This document shows, piece by piece, positions 24,998 through 35,380 of a stretch of 64,000 nucleotides of DNA (the first letter of the stretch is position 1; every line of letters starts with the position of its first letter). A program made the position numbers and the translations under genes. Origin of the DNA: Nothopassalora personata (taxonomy: Eukaryota > Ascomycota > Dothideomycetes > Mycosphaerellales > Mycosphaerellaceae); NCBI GenBank assembly GCA_033816765.1, contig CM066293.1, positions 1,550,001 to 1,614,000 on the forward strand, in the 5' to 3' direction. The notes beneath the pieces were generated by a model, which made no database searches, was not told the DNA's origin, and worked only from the letters and a program-made list of their open reading frames with translations.

Positions 24998-27900
24998 TCA
25001 ACCAGGCTTGATAGCATAGACCCATCTGCCACGCAGCACACGTGTGCCAGTTGGCAGTGTTGTCTTGTCCTTGTACAGCCATGTCTCGTATTGCTCGAGA
25101 CTGGCGAATTCAGCTTCTTCGGCTGCACGCCACTCGGCGTGTTGTGGTGTTGCCATTGCGGCCTTGTGGCTCTTCGGTATGAGCACCGTTGCTGGATCTG
25201 GCCAGTCGGTTGCTGCCATGAAAGCAGTCACAGTCGCATGTGGCATCTCAGCAAGTTGCTTGCGGGTCGTCTTGCTGAGTGAGTGACACAGGGCCCTACG
25301 CTGCTTGCGGTTGGCTTCATATTGATAGCCGTTCAATGGGTCTCGAACTTCCGCAGGAGGGCGACGATTGCGCTGTGGCCGACCTGATGGCGTAGGTGGC
25401 ACAGGTTGCCGAGCTGGCTGTGCCGGAGGTGTCGTGAAGTCGTCTTCATCGTCATCCTCAACAGAAGGTCTCGGAGGTGTTGTTGGTTGCACTTCCGGAA
25501 AGTCGTCAGGCGTCTCATCTTGATAGGAGTCCACTACTTCCTGTGAAAGGTCCTCATCCGACTGCTCGAGTGGTGAGTCCGCTGGACGGTCGATGACGGT
25601 GATGTTCTTCGGTGCTGTAACACCCCCAGAATCACCACCCCCAGGAGTCACACCGCGCTCAGCACCTGCTCGCCGTAGTCCTGTCTTGCGGTTGCGCTCC
25701 ACTGGAAAGATGTCTTCTCGAGTGATGAGCTCGTCGTCTTGATCTTGCTCAGTCTCAGAGTCACCGTCTTGGGCTGCCATAGGGTCGTTGCCCTCGATGA
25801 ATTGAACGTCCTTGGTTCTGAACACTCTATGCGCCTTAGCAACATAGGCACGGTAGATGGTGCGGCTTTCGTATCCAACAAGCTTGCCCTGCAACGAGCG
25901 GGCGTCAAACTTCTCACCGCGACCGACGTTATGGTCGTACACGAAGGCGCGGCAGCCGTATGCTTTGAGGTGTGACAGGGAAGGCTTCACTGGTTGAGTG
26001 CCCTGCCAAGCGTTGATAACTTCTAGTGGTGACAGGCCCTTGATTGCTGCACTTGGTGTCAAGTTAAGAAGATAGACCGAAGCTTTCACTGCTTCTGGCC
26101 ATAGGCTAGGTGGAAGGCCAGCGTCGATGAGCAGCTTACGTGCCATGACACAAACGATGTGGTTGCTGACTTCCGCACCACCATTCTGCTCTGAAGAATG
26201 AGGTGCTGTGACTTGAAGAGCGAAGCCCTCATCGCGTGAGAGCTGCGTGAGTGAGTGTCCTCCATATTCGCCACCCCCATCTATGCGGAAGATCACAATT
26301 GCTGTGCCATATTGTGTCTTCACATGACGGTGGACCACTCGAATATGCTGCGCAGCACCGTCCTTCTGTGCGGAAGCGAATACTGTGCGTTGTAGGCTGG
26401 CCAGGCAGGTGAATAGCGTGAAGTAACGCTCCTTGCCAATGCCAAGGTTGCGGACCGTGACAACATCCACAGCAACAATATAGTATGGTGTTGTTGGCCG
26501 CACCATCGGAATGCGGTTGTAGACCTTGTGACCCATCCCCTTACGACAGGGGATGCACTCGCGTGGGTGCTTGCTGAGGTCGCTATCACTGTTGCCAACA
26601 ATGGTGATGCGCTTGTCGTTGTGAAGCTGCAGCAACTTGCGGCTGTGGATGTGTCCAAGTCGGCGGTGCCACAGGTCTCCTGTAGCAGCTGTCGATGGCT
26701 CGACCTTGGACGAAGTGAGGGCTGTCGCTGAGTCCTTCATCTTCAAGAATGGCAGTCCATTGTGGGTGTAGCAGTGTGCCACCGTACGCGCAGCAGTCCC
26801 CTTTGTGAATAGGATCTGCTCGTCGTTGCGATAATAGACACCCTTGCGGCGAAGAGCCTCTGTCGAAATCAGATTGGCTGCAAGGCCTGGTACGTACAAC
26901 ACCTGTGAGAAGCCAGTGATGCCGCATCCATACAGATCCAGTTGGACGATGCCACAAGCTGTAGCAGTGATGGTGCCACTGCCTGTCTTGATAAGAACAG
27001 TGCAGGGCCGGTAGTCCATCATATTGCTCAGCTTGTTTGTCATGTGAGAAGTGCAGCCAGAGTCCACAACCCAGTCGGTGTTGCTCTTCGCTGCAAGCAG
27101 CGCTGAGGTGTCTTGAATGATGTCGTCCTGGCCCACAGTCATATACATGCTGTGAGAGCCGTTGAATGGAGTCATCAAGTCCTCGAAGTTGGTAGCGCCG
27201 TGAGCCGCAAACTGTGCGGTCTCAGTGTGCTGTGCGTCAGTGGTGTTGTTGACTTGCTGACGCTGTTGTTGATTGCCCTGCTGCTTCTTCTTCCAGGTAG
27301 CAGGTGCAAGCTCAGGGTGTAGGTTCCAGCAACCAGCTGGTTGGTGAGTGGTCATGCCACAACCACTGCAGGGGTCGTATTGAGGCTTCTGCTGTTGGTT
27401 GTTGTTGCCACCACCATTCTGATTACCACCACGAGCGCCGTTGCCGTTGCCGCGGCCTCCACGACCTCCTCGTCCGCCGCGTCCGTTACCACGTGGTGCG
27501 CCGCCGCCGCGAGGGGTGTTGCCGTTGCCCTGTGGGTTGGCAGGGTTGGCGTTGTTTTGTTGCTTCACTGCGAGATTGGCTGACTCGGACTGTTGCGCAG
27601 TCGCCTCATCAAGCAGATCACTGATCACCTTGTCGAGTGTGATAGTGGTACTGTCCTCGATCTTTCCAGTAAGCTGCCTCATCTGTTCACGCTTTGAGGA
27701 CGCGAATGTTGGGAAGTATGGTGAGATCTGATACAGGAAGCGGAAGAGAGCTTGAGCCTTTGATATGGCTAACTCGGTGTTCTTGAGGTTGGCCAGCTTC
27801 GACTGATATTGCTGGCAGAACTTGTCAAGGTTGGAGCCACCATATGTGTGTGACTCGAAGTCCAGGTACAACGAGTACTCTTCGGACTTGCCAGTTTGAC

Positions 27901-28381
27901 CGTATGTGGACTTCAGATGGTCCCATAGGTCTTCCGGTTGTTGGTAGGCTTTGCAGTTGTCTGCAATAGACTGACTGCAGTTAGCAATAATGAGGGCGCG
28001 GGCTTGATACTTCTTTGCCTCCCATGCCTCGATACGCTCTTCGAGTTCATAGTCTTCCTCATTCTTGCGCTTCGTGGGCTTCGGCTTGAGGGCAGTCTTG
28101 TCGACAAACCCCCATAGCAGGTCACCTCGCAGGACTGACTGTAACATATCAGCCCATCTCGAGTAGTCGTCCTTGCCTTGAAGTTTGGAGACACCAGGGG
28201 TGCCGTTGTTGTTACGGCCGACCATGTTGCTAAAGCCGCGAGTTGATACAGCAGGCTTCTTGGTCTTTCGGGTAGCAGCCGACTCGGTCTGCTGTTGTTG
28301 CTGGCTCGGAGTGGCGACAGACTGCTGCGCCAGCGGTATTTCGAGTCCAGTGAGGTCAGTGTTGTTACCGTCAGTATCCAT
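24998..28381 (-). CDS. Copia Gag-protease-integrase polyprotein, truncated at the start of the RT domain
   Basis: 1,127 codons read on the minus strand. Residues 1-270 are Gag. An RGG-rich basic stretch (about 290-320) is followed by a CCHC zinc knuckle (C338-x2-C-x4-H-x4-C351). The aspartic protease motif DSG is at 440-442. A GAG-pre-integrase HRRLGH motif is near 580 and CIPCRKG follows. The integrase core has its D..D..E residues in VAVDVVT, RIDGGGEYGG and SSEQNGGAEV (about 640-740). After a Pro/Glu-rich linker, the start of the reverse transcriptase domain appears (RGRWVYAIKPG) and stops at once. The roughly 280 bases left before the LTR hold no RT or RNase H. So the copy is internally deleted and cannot copy itself unaided. 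Confidence 0.88.
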   Translation of the reverse strand: MDTDGNNTDLTGLEIPLAQQSVATPSQQQQQTESAATRKTKKPAVSTRGFSNMVGRNNNGTPGVSKLQGKDDYSRWADMLQSVLRGDLLWGFVDKTALKPKPTKRKNEEDYELEERIEAWEAKKYQARALIIANCSQSIADNCKAYQQPEDLWDHLKSTYGQTGKSEEYSLYLDFESHTYGGSNLDKFCQQYQSKLANLKNTELAISKAQALFRFLYQISPYFPTFASSKREQMRQLTGKIEDSTTITLDKVISDLLDEATAQQSESANLAVKQQNNANPANPQGNGNTPRGGGAPRGNGRGGRGGRGGRGNGNGARGGNQNGGGNNNQQQKPQYDPCSGCGMTTHQPAGCWNLHPELAPATWKKKQQGNQQQRQQVNNTTDAQHTETAQFAAHGATNFEDLMTPFNGSHSMYMTVGQDDIIQDTSALLAAKSNTDWVVDSGCTSHMTNKLSNMMDYRPCTVLIKTGSGTITATACGIVQLDLYGCGITGFSQVLYVPGLAANLISTEALRRKGVYYRNDEQILFTKGTAARTVAHCYTHNGLPFLKMKDSATALTSSKVEPSTAATGDLWHRRLGHIHSRKLLQLHNDKRITIVGNSDSDLSKHPRECIPCRKGMGHKVYNRIPMVRPTTPYYIVAVDVVTVRNLGIGKERYFTLFTCLASLQRTVFASAQKDGAAQHIRVVHRHVKTQYGTAIVIFRIDGGGEYGGHSLTQLSRDEGFALQVTAPHSSEQNGGAEVSNHIVCVMARKLLIDAGLPPSLWPEAVKASVYLLNLTPSAAIKGLSPLEVINAWQGTQPVKPSLSHLKAYGCRAFVYDHNVGRGEKFDARSLQGKLVGYESRTIYRAYVAKAHRVFRTKDVQFIEGNDPMAAQDGDSETEQDQDDELITREDIFPVERNRKTGLRRAGAERGVTPGGGDSGGVTAPKNITVIDRPADSPLEQSDEDLSQEVVDSYQDETPDDFPEVQPTTPPRPSVEDDDEDDFTTPPAQPARQPVPPTPSGRPQRNRRPPAEVRDPLNGYQYEANRKQRRALCHSLSKTTRKQLAEMPHATVTAFMAATDWPDPATVLIPKSHKAAMATPQHAEWRAAEEAEFASLEQYETWLYKDKTTLPTGTRVLRGRWVYAIKPG

Positions 28382-28594
28382 ACACTGCAGAGCACCAACT
28401 AGGTGTCACTGCGATACTTGCCGCGTTGCCCACTGGGTCGCGACTTTGTCGTTTGCTATTTGCTGCAGTCGCGTTTTGTCGCAATCACCAACCAGGCGTT
28501 GTCGACATACACGCGATCAGCAGGATCACATACACACTATCAAGTGTCTTTCGGAGGTATGCGCGCAGTTGATAAGCGCGAGGGCGTCATAACC

Positions 28595-28732
28595 AGATAA
28601 TGTGAGTAGATTGATGTATTGAGAAGGATCTACGAGAATGCGAAGAACAGCTAGCTATAAGAAAGTGCAAGAAAGCGCGCTAGTGGCTTGGCATCCAAAG
28701 AACTGCTGGGACACAGCCAGCCAGCATCAAGT
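28595..28732 (-). repeat. 5' LTR of the copia element
   Basis: 138 bp, same sequence as 24577-24714. On the minus strand, internal sequence starts directly after it. The bases 28733-28737 are the right target-site copy GCGCC. Confidence 0.88.
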
Positions 28733-29867
28733 GCGCCCATGGCCAAGCGCCGAGATGAATAATCCTCCCGGGGGAGCGATTAATTATACTACCTACCCGC
28801 CAACAGGCGCCAATTACCAGCAATACATCATCGGCTCCCAATCCATCGTCATCGACGCGAAGAATCGCGCCTGGATTCTCGACACCGGCCGTTCCCTCAC
28901 TCCCAACGGCACCCTCGTTCCAGCCTCTTACGGTGGTCCTAAACTCATCGGCGTGGACGTCGCATCCGGAAACGTCTTCCAAACGATTGTATTCCCCATC
29001 ACCGTCGCCTACGCCGATACATACCTCAACGACGTCCGCATCGATCTAGAGCATGGAGGAGGATATGCCTACATCACAGACAGCTCTGTCGAAGGTCGCA
29101 ACGGTATCATCATCGCGGACCTTGCCACGGGCGAGTCCTGGCGCCATCTCGATGGAAATTCGAAAGTCAAGCCTGAGGACCAGAATCTGCCATTTACGTG
29201 GGGTGTGCCGCTCTATGGTTTCACCCCGGGCAAGCCCATCTCATATGTCGCTTTTGGATCTGACGGCATCGCCTTGTCTGCGGACTCGAACACATTGTAC
29301 TGGAAGGTTGTTGGTGGACGGTATCTGTACTCGATCCCGACGGCACGGCTCCGAGACCATAGCGCGCATAGCGAAATTCTCGCGCAGAACTCGATCTCAC
29401 AGCTCGGTCAGTGCGGTATCTCGGATGGGATGGAGACGGATACGAATGAGTACATCTACCATGGAAACATGGAGCAGAATGCTATCGGATTGTATAATCC
29501 GAAGAACGGGACGAGTCAGCTGTTCGTGAGGGATAAGAGGTTGAACTGGATTGATACATTCAGCGTGGGCTTTGATGGGTAAGTGGTCGAGGGTATACCT
29601 ATCGCTTCGTGAGACATAGCAAGTGCATACCTCACGATGACGCTATGGATGCTCATTCCCCAAAACTTACGGATGTGTATACTAACACTGGCCAGTTATC
29701 TCTACTTTACGGTGAACCAGCTTGTATTTGGCAGCGGGCAGTATCCCGGCACAGACAGGAGACAGCTCCCATTCAGCCTCTGGAGAGTGAAGTTGCCCGA
29801 GGGAGGCAATAAGCCCGGTGTTGCTGGCAGGAACAGTACGACGGATGCTGCTGCGATAGCGTCCTAG

Positions 29868-31122
29868 GATGACATGGAAATGAGAAGACGGCAGAAAGAA
29901 GTTCGTGAGCTTAATGTATGTACGACTTTAACGAATCCATAACGACCTGGACCCAGCACAAGCAATTTATGCCGTTCGCGCTCCGCCTTTGCAATCGATA
30001 ACGTCTCAACTTGATCCGGGTTGTTTGTGCTCGAGACTTCTTCAAGCCAGTACCTCAGACTTTCTTCGAACTCGTCCTGCCATGGGTGTGAGGGGCATCG
30101 GCGACCATTTGACAGTGTAATGCCAAAGGCAAGCATGCGCCAATGGGCGTCTCGGGAGAGAACATCCTCTGCTCGGTGAAAAGTCATTAAGCTGTGTGCA
30201 CTCGGCGATATTGGAACTCACCTAGTAGATTCAAGGCCGCAGCACTGTGCGGCGGGATCCAAGTGCTGGGTGAGAACTTGTTCCATAGGGTGCTGCCCGA
30301 CAATATGCTCCCAAGGCGGGCGTATGTGAAGACTCTAACATTGGCTGGGTACCTGTGCTTTTCATCGTCGGGCTTGAAGCGCGGAATCGTTGAAGTTGAC
30401 GGGGGGGGGGGGGGGGTGCCTGCGGTCAGGACTTTGCGTGTACCGTTGCTCTATGATGGGGTGGTGTTCTAGCTCCAGTCTCTGATGTCGCGCGTTCAGG
30501 ATTCAGTTGTTATATAAAGTAGCCCTGCTGTCTGCCATGGTATGTATGTATGGCTTTCGGGCCCATCAGCGAGGAGTGTGATGGACCGCGTAGAAGTGCC
30601 GTGCCGTCGATGATGACCAGCTTCTAGAAGCTTTTCGGCATTTGTAAGGCTCGATCTTGACCTCTGTGGGTTTGGAATGCCATGGTGAAACCTCGAAGGG
30701 ATGTTGCCAGCTCTTTGGCATTGATCTTTGGCTCGTGAAGGGCGGCTACTTCTATGAAAGGTCGATCGATGCTGCAGCAAATGTCGATGCCTTCTTCACA
30801 TATTAGGCGTTTCTCTTCTGCTTTTCTCGGAAACATGGCTTTCCCTAGGTCATCGAAGCGTGCCAGGCCAATCTGCATCCTTTTCGAGCAGAGGACTGTA
30901 TGCAATGTCTTAGTGGGTGCTTACCTTGAACGTAAAGTCGACCTCTTCCAGTATTTCAGAAGGCGTCAGACTCAGCTGCAGTCGAATTTCTGCGCTCTTT
31001 GGCTTGGTTCTCATCTCTGTCAAGGTCAGTGATGAGATTAGGGAAGGCGCGTTGAGTTCCAGCTGCAGCGAAGAGCTTTCTGCGGCACAGAGCTCCTGTC
31101 AACGCCAACGAGTGTATCATGT
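29868..31122. other. Gene-poor stretch with a poly-G run
   Basis: No gene supported. A minus-strand frame at 29864-30187 has protein-like text (EFEESLRYWLEEV, AKAERERHKLLVLG) but no recognised family, and may be a relic. Confidence 0.4.
30401..30416. repeat. Homopolymer of 16 G
   Basis: A run of 16 G on the plus strand. Such runs are prone to length errors in sequencing. Confidence 0.95.
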
Positions 31123-31946
31123 TCATTTCTCTCTGTCATCGTGTACTGTATTGTATATACACGGCTTAGCACGCCAAATGTGCCTGCACGCATCTCGCAC
31201 CATATTGTTTGCAGATGCAGGGCCCGTGCTCACATAATGTGCGGTATACGGCGGTTTGGTACTGAATCGATAAATCAGACCACTGTAATTCTCTTTAGCA
31301 GAGAGACTGCCATCCGGCGTTGCGTAAATCGCGCCGATTCCGACCTGTGTTCCACCAGCAATCATCGGACCATATCCGCAAAGCGTTGTGCAGTTTTTGG
31401 TTGTAGTATTGAACAGCTGCAACCATGCTTGTCCAGTGACTTGTGTCCCAGAAGTCGTGCCAATGCTGTAGAGGGCGTTACCGCCACCAGGCACCCATGC
31501 TCAGTCTAGGAAGAGATAGGTGCAGCCGTCAGCAGGTCCAGAAGATATGACTGTGCCATAGGTGGCGGGTCGGTTTGGATTGACGTCAACCTGGATGTAT
31601 GTTACTCTTCCAAACTGCCCAGCAGTCGTGGCAGCCCGGTAGTAACCATTGTTGTCAACATCTCCGCAGTGCCAGAGGTCATTGCTAGGGGCGTCGCTTC
31701 CTACGAGCCTGGTGTACAAACCGTTGTCCGCAATTCGAATGATTGAGGCAGGGTCGCGCCTGATCTGGCGAGACATCCGTACAAGGACCCACCAATGGAG
31801 TTATAAACAATGGCGTTGACAAGGAGTGAACCATCGCCAATCTGCATGGGTGCGTCAAGAGTACCCGCGCAAAGGTTAACCTGATAAAGCCTGGTGGTCT
31901 GGATGATGTAACCGTATGGACCGCAGGCTGCAGGTAGTGAAGTCAC
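31123..31946 (-). pseudogene. Relic of a secreted DUF6923-like repeat protein
   Basis: Minus-strand pieces in order are: CGPYGYIIQTTRLYQVNL..NAIVYNSIGGSLYG (31946-31750), then in another frame RDPASIIRIADNGLYTRLV..GYYRAATTAGQFGRVTYIQVDV (to 31501), then after an in-frame TGA (31503-31501) AWVPGGGNALYSIGTTSG (to 31123). The pattern of short repeats with LY, N-A-I-x-Y-N and G-x-L-Y-G is that of fungal DUF6923 secreted proteins. The text around the stop (FLD-stop-AWVPGGGNALY) suggests a lost Trp codon. One frameshift near 31765 and at least one nonsense codon make it non-functional as read. Upstream to about 32400 similar decayed text exists (FNPGYPALYAANNG). Confidence 0.55.
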
Positions 31947-33099
31947 GACAACTTCCTTATTGGTTGTGCATCAGGCTCCGTCGCTACTGGCCGCACCAAG
32001 TCCCTATGCTCCAGTCAGTCTCTATGCAATCCGATAGTCAATGCATGATCTACGTTCGCTAGCCAAGTTGCGTTGTACGTGGGTCTCGAGAAAAAGCGTT
32101 GAATCCACCAGTAGAATCTTCACTGGCGGAACAATGACCGTTGTTGGCAGCGTATAACGCTGGATAGCCGGGATTAAATTGACCCGTAATTGTCGTGCCG
32201 TTGCTAGCTATGGAGGTGCTGAAGTGCATGAGTTAGGTGTTTCCATTTGTCAATTCCGACTTCATAGAGGAACCCTGTGCGACCTGGTATGAGCACCCAG
32301 TCCTCGCCACCGTCAGAAGGCCGGTTGCTAGCGGTATACCGGCCGGCAATTTGGCTGCCTATAAGTCAGCACAGCATTAATTCTCCCGTACAGAAACGAC
32401 GCTTATCCATAGCTTGGCAGTAATGTATGAAAGAGCTTCAACTTCGAGAGGCCTCGACGCGTAAGAGCCAGCCAAAACATGGTCTAGGTCCCACATTCAA
32501 GCACGTGACCCTCATACTCAGTCGGAAGCAGCTGGAAAGAGTCGGGGCGAGTGGACTTGAAAGCGGTGTTACGGTGCAATGGCCGATCGAGTTGCAATGG
32601 ATGGTGATGGTCCAAAGATGGATTCACTCCGACACTTTTCCTAGTTAGTGGACTTCGCGAAAGCCATCCGAGGTTTTGCCGTCGCAGGCAATCACATCCA
32701 TACTCCCCTGAGAGCAAACACCAGATTGACATGGTCCAACAGACTGGCTGACAGAGCCGGTGATAACAAGCTTGAACAGTGGTCATGGTCTCCAGCGACA
32801 TCTCGTGCGAATGTCGTGGTGTTAGCCGGAGCAGCATTATCGCCGCTCCTTGACGAATACGAAGATGGGTTAGCGCGGTCGAAGGATTGCATGTGAGGTT
32901 GGAGGCGCTGGTCATACCATGCGATCAAGAGATCGCGCGGTAAGTATCAGAGGCACGATGGCAGGGTATAAATATGTCAAGTGAACGCAGCAGACAATCT
33001 CAAGCACTCATAACCATCACTTCCCATCATCCCAAGTCCATCAAAGCGACCCCGACTGCAATTCCCGAGAGCACATCACATCACCACCTTCCCATCAAC
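31947..33099. other. Gene-poor stretch
   Basis: Contains decayed coding-like text near 32060-32340 on the minus strand, probably the 5' part of the DUF6923-like relic. The promoter of the epimerase gene lies at the right end (a TATAAATAT motif near 32967). No other gene supported. Confidence 0.4.
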
Positions 33100-34002
33100 A
33101 TGCGTGCCTTCGTCACAGGCGCTTCCGGCTTCATTGGCCAAGCCGTAACCAAAGAACTCGTCGCCCACGGCCACCAAGTTCTTGGCCTAGCCCGCAGTGA
33201 TGCAGGGGCCGAGATCGTCCGCGAGGCAGGAGGCGAGCCGATCCAAGGAAGTTTGACCGATCTGGACAGCTTGAAGAAAGGCTCGGCCGCCACGGACGGC
33301 ACCATCCATCTTGCCTTCGTCCACGATTTCTCCGGAATCGACGGCTACATCGAAGCCTGTGACATAGACAGAGCGGCCATCACAGCCATGGGAGAGGTTC
33401 TCGCTAGCACAGGCAAAGCTCTCATCATCGCCGGAGGGACGCTTGGGCTGAAGGAGGGTGTAATTGGGACTGAAGATTCTGAGGATGACAAAGGCTCGGC
33501 GTTCTCAGGCCGTTCGCTGAATGCAGAGATGGTCAGAGATCTTAGCCGGGAGAAGAATATACGAGGTATCGTTGTCCGCTTGTCTCCAATCGTCCACGAA
33601 GCCGGCTACGGAGGACTTCTCGAACTTCTCAAAGATTCTGCCCGTAAGAATGGCTTCTCGGGCTACGTTGGCGATGGTCAGACAGTCTGACCAGCTATGC
33701 ACCGGCAGGATGGCGCAGCTCTGTTCCGCTTGATCTTCGAGAAAGGTCAGGCCGGGGCTACGTACCATGGCGTCAGCGAACAAAGCGTTCGTATGAAGGA
33801 CTTGGCTACCGTCGTTGGCAAGAAGCTGGGTGTGCCAGTCGAAAGCAAGACTGCCGAGGCAGCTGGCAAGACAATGGGATTTGCGGCTGCCACCATCGTG
33901 AAGGATAACCCTTGTTCCAGTGAGAAGACACAGAAGGAGCTCGACTCCAAGCCAGTCCATGGTAACTTGCTGTCCGAGGTCGAAGCTAGTGATATTGCTT
34001 AG
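33100..34002 (+). CDS. NAD(P)-dependent epimerase/dehydratase (extended SDR) with an in-frame TGA
   Basis: ATG at 33100 (start MRAFVTGASGFIGQAV). The nucleotide-binding motif TGxxGxxG is at residues 6-13. Single exon, 300 residues if the TGA at codon 197 (33688-33690) is read through or repaired. The frame continues directly as PAMHRQDGAALFRLIFEKG, the usual family segment, which in relatives is preceded by a Trp (..RWPAVHR..). So the stop most likely replaces TGG. Family members act on small carbonyl or sugar-nucleotide substrates; the specific substrate is unknown. Truncation at residue 196 would remove part of the substrate-binding half. Pseudogene, allele or sequence error are all possible; the context is TGA followed by C. 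Confidence 0.75.
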
Positions 34003-34036
34003 ATAGTACTAGAATCATTGTGATATTGAGTCTCGT

Positions 34037-34821
34037 CTACGCCGCTGAGTCATCATTGTCCTTCGTGAGAGCTTGCCAGACTGCGATCAAGTCGGTAGCT
34101 TGCAGCGTTCGATCTGTAGAGGTCCAAGAGCTACAGATCTCGGTCCGAGATAGATCTTCTGCGGTACTGTTCCAACAGCCATGGGCTTCATTCGAACAAA
34201 GCCAGTTGATGGGTGTGTAAAGGCGACTCCAGGTATCGCGGCTCATGTCGAGATCTGCTTTGCGATGGCAGTAGTCGGTACTTTGACGAATCGTCAGCCT
34301 GGGCGCTGGCATGACATAGCGTGGGCATGACAAGACATGGGCGTGACAAGTCTGCCATCCGATCGCGAGCCGATGTGCTTGATGCTGAGACTGAAGATGA
34401 TGCACACCACTCATTTGTATGGGAATTGCTTTGAGAACAGAGACTGGCATAAAGAATCATTCGAGACTTACTCTGGCGTCAACCCATACATGCTGCACTT
34501 CGCATAGCACTCAAAAACAACCCTCTTCGTGCAAGCCACCGCATCTTCACCGATTACCACGAGCCAATCTCGCAGCTTCTGCTCTGTAAACCCATCAATA
34601 AGCTCGAATCGCACTTGCTGATAGAAGATTGGCAATGCCTCAGCACGAGACTGTCTGTTGATGTGCATTATAGACCATGGATGGTGGCTTTCGATGTCCT
34701 CGTTGATGTGCCGATGGCAGAGCTGGACGTGGGCACCCTCAAGAGCGTACTCGAAGATGACGACGCGCAGCTCGGTGGGCAGACCGAGAAGGCTCGCTCT
34801 TCCAGGGAGAGTGCCACCCAT
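34037..34821 (-). CDS. 2EXR/F-box-like orphan protein
   Basis: ATG at 34821; the first exon to 34472 encodes LLGLPTELRVVIFEYALEG, a typical 2EXR/F-box-like helix, then SIMHINRQSRAEALPIFYQQ and a domain ending AKCSMYGLTP. The frame meets GTAAGT at 34471, a good donor. A downstream open piece (ending DLIAVWQALTKDNDDSAA at 34037) is a plausible second exon, but its acceptor is not settled. This family is abundant and rapidly evolving in Dothideomycetes, with no known function. Confidence 0.5.
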
Positions 34822-35380
34822 TTCACAGAGGCGTGCAATGCGATGTGAGGATGAGATGAAGTCGAAGGTCGAAGTCGAGGTGTCTCTCGGCTAAACGTGG
34901 GAAGTCGCCAAGCATCGTGGCATCGTGAACCTGAGCACCATCTCACCCTTCATCGCAACCTCCCCATTTCCATCATCTCACATAAGACTGAGCTCGTCGT
35001 AGGATTATGCCATGTGTAACGCTTGGTAATATACGATATTAGAGACAAATTATGCTGCGCATCGCCGCCTCGCGGCCATTGAGAAGGACGCCGTTGTGAG
35101 AAGGACATACGAAACACGATCGATGCCCGGAAGCCGTACGGGGAGACGATATCCTAGAATCTTACGCAGTCAATTTGTCCTTTTGATAGCTGAGACATCC
35201 CTGGTCTACGAATACAAAATTTTTTCTCGTACAATACTCTAGCTGGACGAAGAGGCACGACACAATGCCGAAGCTCCGACAAACATGTACGAAATGCTCC
35301 CATGAGACGACAGCGATTTTATGAAAACCAGCCCCTGTGGTGAGGTGCGCGTCAGCCGGAGGAGCCGAAGAATGTAGAGA
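34822..35380. other. Intergenic, nothing recognised
   Basis: Promoter side of the 2EXR-like gene and spacer. No gene supported. Confidence 0.5.

Larger units (their letters stand above)
24577..28732 (-). mobile_element. Ty1/copia-type LTR retrotransposon lacking reverse transcriptase, recent insertion
   Basis: 4,156 bp, transcribed on the minus strand. The flanking 138-bp direct repeats (24577-24714 and 28595-28732) look identical base for base, and a 5-bp target duplication GCGCC surrounds them. The internal part holds one long ORF (24998-28381). A purine-rich tract (GGCATGGGGGTG on the minus strand) lies directly before the 3' LTR, as expected for a polypurine tract. Directly after the 5' LTR the sequence GGTTATGACGCC could be a primer-binding site of the internal-tRNA type; I have not confirmed it against a tRNA. 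The element ends are A..T rather than TG..CA. Confidence 0.9.
24237..29867 (+). pseudogene. Secreted major royal jelly / yellow-like protein gene, split by a copia element
   Basis: Host exons are 24237-24396, 24448-24576 plus 28738-29578 (one original exon), and 29696-29867. Introns are 51 nt (GTGAGG..GTGCAG) and 117 nt (GTAAGT..GCCAG, branch ACTAAC). The protein starts with a signal peptide (TLIALAGFSSIAVAQ). Family-like segments follow: YYDQFPTGIAVSREGR, NPPGGAINYTTYPP, RAWILDTGR, and ITDSSVEGRNGIIIADLATG. Removing the element together with one copy of GCGCC joins ..NNTER to PWPSAEMNNPPGG with no frame change, and the four exon pieces then add up to exactly 434 codons (433 residues). As it stands the gene is interrupted within exon 2. 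Fungal members are secreted six-bladed propeller-like proteins of unclear role. Confidence 0.82.

Noticed and set aside
24577..28732. The two identical 138-bp segments as a tandem duplication, or as the two ends of a duplicated host intron
   Set aside because: Each begins like an intron (GTGAG near the start, AG near the end), but the 5-bp GCGCC copies outside them, the polypurine tract, and the exact restoration of the host frame after removal show that they are LTRs.
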